64,000 bases of DNA from Thiofaba sp049322715. Its GTDB lineage: Bacteria > Pseudomonadota > Gammaproteobacteria > Halothiobacillales > Halothiobacillaceae. This document shows positions 8,400-16,526 of this stretch, one piece after another. Within the stretch, counting starts at the first letter, position 1. Each line of letters starts with the position of its first letter. Under the pieces are notes generated by a model. It was given only the letters and a program-made list of their open reading frames with translations. It did not search any database and was not told the DNA's origin. The translations under genes were made by a program, and so were the position numbers. The stretch is from assembly GCA_049322715.1 (NCBI GenBank), contig JBMOQP010000011.1, positions 1 through 64,000 on the forward strand. Reading direction: 5' to 3'.

Positions 8400-9395
8400 T
8401 CAAGGCACGAGGACGATCTTGCCCTGGGTATGCCCCGTCCCGATCCGCCGGTGCGCCTCGGCCGCCTCTTCCAACGGCAGGACCGCCCCGACATGCACCC
8501 CCAGCCGGCGATCGGCCAGCATCCCCAACCCCTTGCGCAGGATGTCGACCTGGTGGGCGCGCGCATCGGGCAGGTCACGCAGCATCGGCGTCAGCATCAG
8601 GTCGAAGCCGATCCTCAGGTTGCGGTTGCGCGCCTCCTTCCACGGCGCGTCCGCCGGCGGCTCGAGCAGGGTCACCACGTCGCCGGCATAGGCCGTGCAG
8701 GTGATCCCCTGGTTGAACGACGCCCCGCCCACCGTATCGAACACCACATCCGCGCCGCGCCCGCCGGTCAGGCGCATCACCGTCTCGACCATGCCCCCCT
8801 CCCCGTACAGGATCGCCTCGTCCGCCCCCAGCGTCCGCACGAACGCAGCCTTCTCCGGCGTGCCGGCCGTGGCCAGCACGCGCGCCCCGGCAAGCCCTGC
8901 CAGCTGGATGGCGACATGCCCCACCCCGCCCGCCCCGCCGAGGATGAGCACGGTCTGGCCGGGGCGCAGGCGTGCACGGTCATGCAGCGACTCCCAGGCG
9001 GTGATCAGCACCAACGGCAGGGCCGCCGCCTGCTCGAAGCTCACCCCGTCCGGGATGGGAGCGATCTCGGCCGCCTCGAGCACGGTGTACTCGGCATAGT
9101 TGCCCGGTGCCCCACCGAGCCCGCCATGGCAGAAGGCCACCCGGTCGCCTGGAGCAAGACCGGACTCCGCGCCGGCCTCGACCACTTCGCCCGCCCCGTC
9201 GCAGCCGAGGATGGCCGGCAGGGCGTCCGGATAGAACACCCCCCGCGCACGCAGCTTGGTATCGATGGGATTGACCCCGGCAGCGCGCAGGCGCACCTTC
9301 ACTTGGGTCGGACTGGACAGGGTGGGCTCGGGAACATCCGCCAATTGCAGGACCTCGGGTCCGCCGGCGGCGGTCATCAGCATGGCACGCATCAA
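8400..9395 (-). CDS. Zinc-independent quinone oxidoreductase / MDR family dehydrogenase
   Basis: A 331-residue medium-chain reductase using NADPH, probably to reduce quinones or reactive enones. The GroES-like N-terminal domain contains AAGVNPIDTKLRARG near residue 38. The Rossmann motif is ILGGAGGVGHVAIQLA near residue 151, and the catalytic zinc cysteines of true alcohol dehydrogenases are absent. Two adjacent ATG codons (9395 and 9392) could serve as start. Its 3' end abuts the final hairpin of repeat copy A. Confidence 0.85.
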   Translation of the reverse strand: MMRAMLMTAAGGPEVLQLADVPEPTLSSPTQVKVRLRAAGVNPIDTKLRARGVFYPDALPAILGCDGAGEVVEAGAESGLAPGDRVAFCHGGLGGAPGNYAEYTVLEAAEIAPIPDGVSFEQAAALPLVLITAWESLHDRARLRPGQTVLILGGAGGVGHVAIQLAGLAGARVLATAGTPEKAAFVRTLGADEAILYGEGGMVETVMRLTGGRGADVVFDTVGGASFNQGITCTAYAGDVVTLLEPPADAPWKEARNRNLRIGFDLMLTPMLRDLPDARAHQVDILRKGLGMLADRRLGVHVGAVLPLEEAAEAHRRIGTGHTQGKIVLVP

Positions 9396-9490
9396 TAATT
9401 CCTGTTGCAGCGGCGCCGTTCACGCGCCTGTCATGTCGGAAGAGAACGATGGCAGGATTTTATCCGCAACACCCGCGCTGCGAGGGTTCC

Positions 9491-10705
9491 ATGCGACTGC
9501 TGATGGTTTCCGACGTGTATTTCCCGCGCGTGAACGGCGTCTCGACCTCCATCCAGACCACGCGCCGCGCCCTCGGTCAGCTCGGGCACGAGGTCATGCT
9601 GATCGCGCCGACCTATCCCCTGCCTCACGCGGACGACGAAAGCCTGATCAGGGTTTCCGGCCGCTGCGTCCTGCTCGATCCGGAGGACCGGCTCATGCGC
9701 TGGAGCGAGCTCATGCGACTTGGCCGTAGCCTCGCCTCGCATGATTTCGACCTGCTCCACATCCACACCCCCTTCGCCGCGCACTACGCCGGCCTGCGCC
9801 TGGCCCGCTCGCTGGGACTGCCGGTGGTCGAGACCTACCACACCTTCTTCGAGCAGTACCTGGAGCACTACATCCCCTTCCTGCCCGGTGCGCTGCTGCG
9901 CCTGGCCGCGCGGCGCCTGACGGTGAGCCAGGGCAACGCGGTCGACACCCTCATCGCCCCATCCCTCGCCATGCGCGACCAGCTGCTGCGCTATGGCGTG
10001 CGCACGCCCGTGGAGGTGATCCCGACCGGCATCGACCTCGAGGCCTGGCGCCGGCCGGAAGCCCCCGATCCACGCCCGGCCCTGGGACTGGCCGAGGACC
10101 AGCCGATGCTGCTCTTCGTCGGACGTCTGGCGTTCGAGAAGAACATCGAGTTCCTGCTCGAGATGTTCGCCCACGTCCTCGCCCAGCGGCCGGATGCCCG
10201 CCTGGTCCTGGCCGGGGAAGGTCCGGCCGAGGCACGCCTGCGCCAGCGGGTCGATCAGCTGGGCATGCGGGAGCGGGTGCTGTTCCTCGGCTACCTGCCG
10301 CGGGACGGTGCCCTACAGGCCCTTTACCGCGCCGCTGACGTTTTCGTCTTCGCCTCCACCACCGAGACCCAGGGATTGGTACTCATCGAAGCCATGGCCC
10401 TCGGCACGCCCGTGGTGGCCCTGGCGGAGATGGGTACGCGGGACATCGTGCGGGAGGACGATGGTTGTCTGGTCGCGCCGCATGAGCCGGCGGGATTCGC
10501 GGCGCGCGTCCTCGAACTGCTCGCCCATCCGCACCAGGCATCAGGCCTCGCGGCCCGGGCCGTGCTGGCCGCCGAAGCATGGCGTGAGGAGCGGGTAGCC
10601 GGGCGCCTGGTCGGTCTCTACGAACAGGTGATCGCACAAAAAAAAGACAGGGCCGCAAGGGCCCTGCCGAAGGATGAGGAGCGGTCCGGGGGACCGGCCG
10701 CGTAG
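9491..10705 (+). CDS. GT4-family glycosyltransferase
   Basis: A retaining nucleotide-sugar glycosyltransferase with the GT-B fold. The N-terminal half begins RLLMVSDVYFPRVNGVS, typical of the family that also includes diacylglycerol glucosyltransferases and mannosyltransferases. The second half has LLFVGRLAFEKN near residue 215 and the E(x7)E motif around TQGLVLIEAMALGTPVV near residue 295. I chose the ATG at 9491 because GAGGG precedes it and the family begins here. The length is 404 residues. The acceptor cannot be deduced. The last 20 or so codons read through a minus-strand terminator and look non-conserved. Confidence 0.85.
   Translation: MRLLMVSDVYFPRVNGVSTSIQTTRRALGQLGHEVMLIAPTYPLPHADDESLIRVSGRCVLLDPEDRLMRWSELMRLGRSLASHDFDLLHIHTPFAAHYAGLRLARSLGLPVVETYHTFFEQYLEHYIPFLPGALLRLAARRLTVSQGNAVDTLIAPSLAMRDQLLRYGVRTPVEVIPTGIDLEAWRRPEAPDPRPALGLAEDQPMLLFVGRLAFEKNIEFLLEMFAHVLAQRPDARLVLAGEGPAEARLRQRVDQLGMRERVLFLGYLPRDGALQALYRAADVFVFASTTETQGLVLIEAMALGTPVVALAEMGTRDIVREDDGCLVAPHEPAGFAARVLELLAHPHQASGLAARAVLAAEAWREERVAGRLVGLYEQVIAQKKDRAARALPKDEERSGGPAA
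10638..10666 (-). terminator. Rho-independent terminator on the minus strand
   Basis: A 7-bp GC stem (CAGGGCC with GGCCCTG, 10648-10666) is followed on the minus strand by a run of eight T (10638-10645). It faces transcripts coming from dps through repeat copy B. It is embedded in the 3' end of the glycosyltransferase coding region. Confidence 0.7.
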
Positions 10706-10719
10706 GAGCTCAGGACATG

Positions 10720-10930
10720 CTGAAAAAATCCATCCCTGGATTTTTTTCAGCTCGGCTGATCCCTCCTCTCAAGCTCTTCTGGCATCCATGCCAGAAGGTC
10801 CTGCGGACTTCAGCTTTCGAGAGCACCGCGAAGTGAATTCGTGGTGGCCTCCGCAAATCAATGGCTTACGCCCTTGTTTGCGCCGGGGCTTCCGTGCCCC
10901 GGACAGGAAACGCTGACTTTCAGCGTTTCC
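10720..10930 (+). repeat. Dispersed hairpin repeat, copy B (full length)
   Basis: This copy lies between the convergent glycosyltransferase and dps genes. Modules in order: an A/T-rich hairpin at 10720-10750; the CCCTCCTCTC box; a stem CTTCTGGC/GCCAGAAG with loop ATCCAT; a stem around GTGAA with one G-T wobble; the CGCAAATCAATGGC segment; a 7-bp stem at 10883-10902 with loop TTCCGT; and a final 11-bp stem at 10906-10930. The stems differ from the other copies by paired changes. The last stem ends one base before the dps stop codon. Confidence 0.88.
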
Positions 10931-10931
10931 C

Positions 10932-11429
10932 TCACTCCTGCGCCATGGAGCGCAGCATCCACGCGTTCTTCTCGTGGGTTTCCATGCGCCGGGTCAGCAG
11001 GTCGATGGTCGGCTGGTCGTTGGCCTTCTCGGCCACCGGCAGGATGTCACGCGCGGTGCGCACCACCGCCTCCTGCCCTTTCACCATCTCGATCAGCATG
11101 GCCTTGGCATCGAGCTCCCCTTCCGGGATGCCGAAGGAGGACAGCTTGTCGAACTGCTTGAAGGTTCCGGGCGCCGCCACCCCGAGCGAACGGATGCGCT
11201 CGGCGATCTCGTCCACCGCGCCGAACAGCTCGGTGTACTGCTGCTCGAACATGGTGTGCAGCGCGTTGAAGTGCGGGCCGACCACGTTCCAGTGGAAATT
11301 GTGGGTCATCAGGAACAGGCTGTAGGAGTCGGCCAGCAGGCGGGAGAGCCCACCGGCAATGGCCTGGCGCTGCTTGTCATCCAGCCCGATGTTGATGGGA
11401 CCGAGGGTGGCGCTCTTCTTCTTGGCCAT
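10932..11429 (-). CDS. dps: Dps-family ferritin-like DNA-binding protein
   Basis: A Dps protein forms dodecamers that oxidise and store iron with peroxide and shield DNA. The 165-residue product carries THNFHWNVVGPHF near residue 42 and the metal-site pattern DEIAERIRSLG near residue 73, both diagnostic of Dps. The lysine-rich start (MAKKKS) would suit DNA contact. AAGGAG lies just upstream of the ATG. It stands alone on the minus strand and its transcript probably runs through repeat copy B to the terminator at 10638-10666. Confidence 0.93.
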   Translation of the reverse strand: MAKKKSATLGPINIGLDDKQRQAIAGGLSRLLADSYSLFLMTHNFHWNVVGPHFNALHTMFEQQYTELFGAVDEIAERIRSLGVAAPGTFKQFDKLSSFGIPEGELDAKAMLIEMVKGQEAVVRTARDILPVAEKANDQPTIDLLTRRMETHEKNAWMLRSMAQE

Positions 11430-11523
11430 GGCTCATCTCCTTGTGGTTGGGTCGTGTCAACAACCTTAGACCATGCCCTGCCCGCCTGCAGTGGTTTGTT
11501 TCAATGCCAAGCATTGACGGCTT

Positions 11524-13449
11524 CTATTGTTCGGCGGGCTTGCCGAAGAAGACGCGCACCGCTTCCAGCGACTGTGTGCGCCGCATCGGCGGCAGGCTGT
11601 CGAGGAACTGCTTGCCGTAGCCCTTGCTGCGGATGCGCGGGTCACACAACATCAGCACCCCGCGGTCCTGTTCACCGCGGATCAGCCTTCCCGCGCCCTG
11701 CTTGAGGGTGAGGATGGCCTGCGGCAACTGGTGGTGGACGAAGGGTTCCAGGCCCTGCTTGCGCATCGCTTCCATGCGCGCCTTGAGCACCGGATCGTCC
11801 GGCATGGCGAAGGGGAGCTTGTCGATGATGACAAGACTGAGCGCCTCGCCCTGCACATCCACGCCCTCCCAGAAACTCTGCGTGCCGAGCAGGACGGCAT
11901 TGCCGAGTTCGCGGAAGCTCTCGATCAGCCGATGGCGCGGCATCTCGCCCTGCACCAGCATGGGGTGGGTCAGGCGGTTGCGCAGCAGCTGCTCCGCCTC
12001 CTTGAGGGCACGGTGACTGGTGAACAGCAGGAAGGCGCGGCCCTGGCTTGCCTCGAGCACCGGCAGGGCAGCCTCGACCACGGCGCGGGTGTAGGCCGGG
12101 CTGTTCGGCTCCGGCATGCCGGGTGGATGGTAGAGGATGGCGTTGCGCGGATAGTCGTAGGGGCTGTCGAGGCGCAGCGTGACAGCCTCTTTGCCCAGCC
12201 CCACCCGGCGGGTGAAGAACTCGAACCGCCCCTGCGCGGTGAGGGTCGCGGAGGCGAACACCAGCGCGCGCGGACGGCCGTGCAGCGCGCGAGCAAGTCC
12301 GGCGGCGGCATCCAGCGGCGTGGCGTGCAGGGCGAAGCCGCGTGCGCTCAACTCGTACCAGAGCACCTCATCGGCGTTCTCGGCCTGGCTGAAGCGGGCG
12401 AACAGGGCAAGCACCGCCTCGGCGCGCTTTTGCGCGTTTTCCAGCCCCTTGCCGCGCGGCGCGGCAAGCGCCAGGCCCTCGCGCAGCTCGGTCAGGGCCC
12501 GCTCAAGGGCATGCAGGGCGTCGATCAGGACGGGCTTGTCGCGCGCCGCGCTCCAGGCATCACGGGGCGGCTGCAACTCGAACGCGAGGCGGAAATCGGC
12601 CACAGCCTTCTCCAGCGCGGCCGCCAGATCACGCAGTGCGCCCATCTCCGGCGCGTCGCGCATCTGCTCGTTGAGCGTGTCGCGCGCGAGGTCGAGCAGC
12701 TGGCGCGAGGTGAGCGTCTCGCCGGCGAAGGCGCTGGCGATCTCCGGCAACTGGTGCGCCTCGTCGAAGATCAGCGCGCCGGCCTCCGGCAGGAACTCGC
12801 CGAAGCCTTCCTCGCGCAGCGCGGCGTCGGCGCAGAAGAGGTGGTGGTTGATGACGACGAGATCCGCCTCCTGCGCACGCCGCCGAGCCTCGAACACGAA
12901 GCAGTCCTGGAAGTCCGGGCAGTCGCTGCCGAGGCAGTTGTCGGTGGTCGAGGTGACCATGCCCCAGATCGGCGAGCCTTCAGGCACGCCCCCGCACTCG
13001 GCGAGATCGCCGCTCTTGGTTCGCATGGTCCAGGCGTCGATGGTGCGAAGCTGCTCGCGCAGGTCGCTCGAACGAATGAACTCCAGCGTCTTCGCCCCCT
13101 CCAGCCGGTAGCGGCAGAGGTAGTTCGACCGCCCCTTGAGCAGGGCCACGTCGCGGCTGGCCCGCAGGATCTGCTTCACCCGCGGCAGGTCGTTGAGGAA
13201 CAGCTGGTCCTGCAGGTGGCGAGTGGCGGTGGCGATCATCACCTTGCCAGGAAAAAGCATGGCGGGCACAAGGTAGGCGAAGGTCTTGCCGACGCCGGTC
13301 CCCGCCTCCACCACCAGGGTGGATTGCCGGTCGAGCGCCTCCCCCACCGCGTCTGCCATGCGGCACTGCGACTCGCGCACGGCGAAGTTGGGGTTCTGCT
13401 CGGCGAACGGGCCGTGCGGGCCGAGGAGTTCGGAGGGAAGTGTTTCCAT
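11524..13449 (-). CDS. yoaA: ATP-dependent DNA helicase, YoaA/DinG type (XPD-like, Fe-S)
   Basis: A superfamily 2 5'-3' helicase of the XPD/DinG group, likely in repair of damaged or structured DNA. Walker A is VEAGTGVGKTFAYL near residue 48. The DEAH box is LIFDEAHQLPE near residue 227. Four cysteines at CRYRLE, ECGG, NCLGSDC and DCFVFE lie between them as expected for the 4Fe-4S cluster. The SFWEGVDVQGE motif sits in the C-terminal helicase domain. At 641 residues it is closer to YoaA than to DinG. The ATG at 13449 (METLPSE) was chosen; an in-frame start further up is not family-like. Confidence 0.88.
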   Translation of the reverse strand: METLPSELLGPHGPFAEQNPNFAVRESQCRMADAVGEALDRQSTLVVEAGTGVGKTFAYLVPAMLFPGKVMIATATRHLQDQLFLNDLPRVKQILRASRDVALLKGRSNYLCRYRLEGAKTLEFIRSSDLREQLRTIDAWTMRTKSGDLAECGGVPEGSPIWGMVTSTTDNCLGSDCPDFQDCFVFEARRRAQEADLVVINHHLFCADAALREEGFGEFLPEAGALIFDEAHQLPEIASAFAGETLTSRQLLDLARDTLNEQMRDAPEMGALRDLAAALEKAVADFRLAFELQPPRDAWSAARDKPVLIDALHALERALTELREGLALAAPRGKGLENAQKRAEAVLALFARFSQAENADEVLWYELSARGFALHATPLDAAAGLARALHGRPRALVFASATLTAQGRFEFFTRRVGLGKEAVTLRLDSPYDYPRNAILYHPPGMPEPNSPAYTRAVVEAALPVLEASQGRAFLLFTSHRALKEAEQLLRNRLTHPMLVQGEMPRHRLIESFRELGNAVLLGTQSFWEGVDVQGEALSLVIIDKLPFAMPDDPVLKARMEAMRKQGLEPFVHHQLPQAILTLKQGAGRLIRGEQDRGVLMLCDPRIRSKGYGKQFLDSLPPMRRTQSLEAVRVFFGKPAEQ

Positions 13450-13503
13450 ATCGGATCTACGCCCCCGTGCCCTCGAGGGCATGAGGGGAGTGCCGTGTCG
13501 AGA

Positions 13504-14136
13504 TCAGCGGCCGCGCGCCCGCGCAATGATCTGGTCGTTGCGAGCCTTGAGCGCGGCGTTGCCGGCCGCCAGGCCGTTGGACTTCAGCGCCAGCTGCTCG
13601 GCCTGGGTATTGTCACCCTGGCGCAGGCGCACCTCGGCCAGGCGCGACCACAGGCCGGCGTTGTTCGGCTCGATGCGCAGGGCGCGCTCCAGCGTGGCTG
13701 CCGCGGCCGCCAGGTCGTTGGCGCGTATTTCCCCGTCGGCACGCTTGGCCAGCGCCATCACCGCGGGGCCGCCGCTGGGGGCAGGTGTGGCGAGGGCGAG
13801 CTGGGTCGCGGCCGGGGCGGGGGATCCAGCCTGGGCCGGCTCAGCTGGCTGCGGGAGCTCGGCCACCGGCGCCCGCTCGATGGTCGGCGTGAGCGGCGCA
13901 GCCGGCACGGCGGGCGGGGCCGCCTGCGGCAACGGCTTGACGGCCAGCGGGGTCTCCTTCATGCCCGCTCCCGGCAGGGTGCGGACGACCGGTTCCTTGG
14001 GAGCCGCGGCCGAGGGTCCAGGCAGGGGCTTGGGCTTGGCCACGGGCTGCTCGATCGACTGGCGCACGGAGGGCGCGGAACAGGCTGTCATCAACAGGGC
14101 GGCGGTGGCGAGAACGGTCAGGCGGGTGATGTTCAT
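13504..14136 (-). CDS. Proline-rich lipoprotein with a C-terminal TPR-like unit
   Basis: A 210-residue predicted lipoprotein. The signal peptide ends in the lipobox LMTAC, so Cys19 would be acylated. A long proline- and alanine-rich linker spans about residues 25-125 and would cross the periplasm. A single TPR-like helix pair follows (LAAAAATLERALRIEPNN and LAEVRLRQGD). It overlaps the end of mrcB (ATGA), so a role as a periplasmic partner of PBP1B, analogous to LpoB or to YbgF-like factors, is an inference from position only. Confidence 0.75.
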   Translation of the reverse strand: MNITRLTVLATAALLMTACSAPSVRQSIEQPVAKPKPLPGPSAAAPKEPVVRTLPGAGMKETPLAVKPLPQAAPPAVPAAPLTPTIERAPVAELPQPAEPAQAGSPAPAATQLALATPAPSGGPAVMALAKRADGEIRANDLAAAAATLERALRIEPNNAGLWSRLAEVRLRQGDNTQAEQLALKSNGLAAGNAALKARNDQIIARARGR

Positions 14137-16463
14137 TGAAGCAGTTGGTTGAACCAGTTGATCAGGGATTCTTCATTGCTGCCTTGGTCGATCGGCGCCT
14201 CGCCGCAGCCGCTCATTTCGCGTGGCGCGGTGCCCTCGATATAGGGCAGCTCGACCACGCCCGGGCAACCGGGCGGGGCAAGCAGTCCGGTGCTGGGGTC
14301 GATGGACACCCACTCGACGCCGGCCGGGGCCTGGGACGAACGCGGCTGCTGCGGCAGGGCTCGCATCAGCTGGGTGAAGATCGGCAGGGCGCCGCTGGCG
14401 CCGGTGAGCTTGGTCGGCTGGTTGTCGTCGCGACCGACCCACACCACCGCCAGGCGATCGGCCGAGAAGCCGGCGAACCAGCTGTCGCGCAGGTCGTTGG
14501 TGGTGCCGGTCTTGCCCGCCAGGTGGAGCCCCGGCAGGGCCTTGCCGAGGGAGGCCGCCGTGCCTTCGCGCACGGTGCCCTGCATCGCGGTGGTGACGAG
14601 GAACACCGGCGCGGGCTGGGCCGCCTGGCGGACCGTCAGGGCGTAGCGGGCCAGCGGGCGGCCGTCGGCATCGAGCACCCCGCGGATGGCGCGGAGCGGG
14701 GTCTGGAAGCCGCCGGCGGCCAGGGTCTGGTACATCTGCGCCACCTCGATCGGGGCCATGTCGACCGCGCCGAGCATCATCGCCGGGGTCGGCTTGTCGG
14801 GCGGCGTGCCACCCAGGCGGCGCAGGGTGGAGGCGACGTTGTCCACCCCAAGGTCCAGGCCCACCCGTACCGCCGGCAGGTTGAGCGAGTGCGCGAGGGC
14901 CCGGAACAGCGGTACCTGGCCTCGATATTCGCGGTCGTAGTTCTCCGGCGACCAGGGCGGGCTGCCCGGCTGCTCAAGGGTGAGCGGCGCATCCTCGAGC
15001 AGGGTACCAAGACCGTAGTGCTGCGGCTGCTCAAGGGCAGTCAGGTAGATGGCCGGCTTGACCAGCGAGCCGATCGGGCGGCGCGCGTCGAGCGCGCGGT
15101 TGAAGCCCTCGAAACGGGGTTCTCGGTCGCCGACCACGGCCAGCACCTCGCCCGAGGTCGGCTCGGTGACGATCACCGCAGCCTGCAGGCTCCCGGCCGG
15201 CAGCTTGCGCGCCTTCTCTAGTTGCGGAAGCTGCCCCGCCACCGCCTGCTCGGCCTGCAGTTGCGCCTCCGGGTCGAGCGTGGTGTAGATGCGCAGGCCC
15301 AGCGTGCGCAGCGCCTGCTCGTCGTATTCCTGCTTGAGCTGCCGGCGCACCAGCTGCATGAAGGCCGGCTGCAGCCCCTGCCCCCCGCCGGCGGTCTTGC
15401 TCACGCCCAGGCCCTGCCGGCGGAGTACGTCGTGCTGGTCCTGCGAGATCAGCCCCTGCTCGGCCATCACGCCGAGCACGACGTTGCGCCGCTCGAGCGC
15501 GCGCTCGGGATTGCGGCGCGGGTTGTAGTACGACGCCCCCTTGACCATGCCGACCAGCAGGGCGAGCTGGTCTGGATCCAGCTCCCTCAGCGGACGGCCG
15601 AAATAGAACTCGCTCGCCAGGCCGAAGCCGTGGATGGCGCGGTTGCCGTCCTGTCCCAGCCAGACCTCGTTCAGGTAGGCCTCGAGGATCTGCTCCTTGC
15701 TGTAATGCAGCTCCAACTCGATGGCCATGATCAGCTCGGTGAGCTTGCGCGAGATCGTGCGCTCGTTGCTGAGGAAGAAGTTCTTCGCCAGCTGCTGGGT
15801 GATGGTGCTGCCGCCCTGGGTCAGCTGGCCGCTGACCATGTTGACCACCATCGCGCGCAGGATGGCCCACGGGTTGACGCCGTGATGTTCGTAGAAGGAT
15901 TGGTCCTCCACCGCCAGCAAGGTCTGAACCAGAAGCGGCGGGGTCTCCTGCAGGCGAAGCAGGACGCGATCCTCCTGCTTGTCCGGATAGAAGCTGCCGA
16001 TCACCGGCGGGTCGAGACGGGCCAGGTCCACCGGCTTGCGCGCCGCGTCCCAGAGACCGGCGACACGGTTGCCATCGAAGCGGATGCGCAGCAGGCGCTC
16101 CGGCTCCTCACCGTCCACATGCTGCGCGCGTCGGGCATGCACCTCGAAGTCCACGCCTGCCTTGCGGTACTCGCCAGGCTGCGGATTGCCGTCCGTCTGG
16201 CGATAGCCCAGCCTGCCCAGCTCGCGCTCGAGCTGGACAGGGGAAAGCGGCAGGCCGGCCCACAACTCCATCGCCCGCGCATGGACCTTGGCCGGCAGGG
16301 CCCACAGGCTGCCGGAGAAGCGCTCCTGCACGCGGCGGTCGAGATGCGTGGCGTACAGCGCCAGCAGCAGGCCACCGACAAGCAGGAGGGCAAGGGCCAG
16401 CTTGAGCAAGAAGGCAACGATGCCCGCACGGGCATGGGAGGGCCGGGGACGGCGGGAGGTCAT
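14133..16463 (-). CDS. mrcB: Penicillin-binding protein 1B, bifunctional
   Basis: It polymerises lipid II and cross-links the peptides at the inner-membrane surface. There is one membrane anchor near residues 14-38. The UB2H-like region follows with LERELGRLGYRQ near residue 80. The GT51 glycosyltransferase has EDQSFYEHHG near residue 188 and GGSTITQQLAKNFFL. The transpeptidase has SLVK, SLN and KTGTTND, the three catalytic boxes. The 776-residue length matches PBP1B rather than PBP1A. The C-terminal segment has two cysteines (PPGCPG and SGCGEA). Confidence 0.95.
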   Translation of the reverse strand: MTSRRPRPSHARAGIVAFLLKLALALLLVGGLLLALYATHLDRRVQERFSGSLWALPAKVHARAMELWAGLPLSPVQLERELGRLGYRQTDGNPQPGEYRKAGVDFEVHARRAQHVDGEEPERLLRIRFDGNRVAGLWDAARKPVDLARLDPPVIGSFYPDKQEDRVLLRLQETPPLLVQTLLAVEDQSFYEHHGVNPWAILRAMVVNMVSGQLTQGGSTITQQLAKNFFLSNERTISRKLTELIMAIELELHYSKEQILEAYLNEVWLGQDGNRAIHGFGLASEFYFGRPLRELDPDQLALLVGMVKGASYYNPRRNPERALERRNVVLGVMAEQGLISQDQHDVLRRQGLGVSKTAGGGQGLQPAFMQLVRRQLKQEYDEQALRTLGLRIYTTLDPEAQLQAEQAVAGQLPQLEKARKLPAGSLQAAVIVTEPTSGEVLAVVGDREPRFEGFNRALDARRPIGSLVKPAIYLTALEQPQHYGLGTLLEDAPLTLEQPGSPPWSPENYDREYRGQVPLFRALAHSLNLPAVRVGLDLGVDNVASTLRRLGGTPPDKPTPAMMLGAVDMAPIEVAQMYQTLAAGGFQTPLRAIRGVLDADGRPLARYALTVRQAAQPAPVFLVTTAMQGTVREGTAASLGKALPGLHLAGKTGTTNDLRDSWFAGFSADRLAVVWVGRDDNQPTKLTGASGALPIFTQLMRALPQQPRSSQAPAGVEWVSIDPSTGLLAPPGCPGVVELPYIEGTAPREMSGCGEAPIDQGSNEESLINWFNQLLQ

Positions 16464-16526
16464 GGGAATGGATGCAATAGGAGTGCTGATTTATGCTTCC
16501 GGCATATTAACTTATGTGAACCCGCC

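Noticed and set aside
11430..11523. OxyR-type promoter for dps
   Set aside because: A TTGACA is present near 11460 but I could not find a matching -10 element at good spacing or a convincing operator.
11527..14139. An 870-codon open frame on the plus strand
   Set aside because: It is antisense to the YoaA-like helicase and lipoprotein genes, both of which have clear motifs.
15222..16526. A long in-frame extension of the APH-kinase gene
   Set aside because: It runs antisense through mrcB. The protein family begins at the ATG at 16527.
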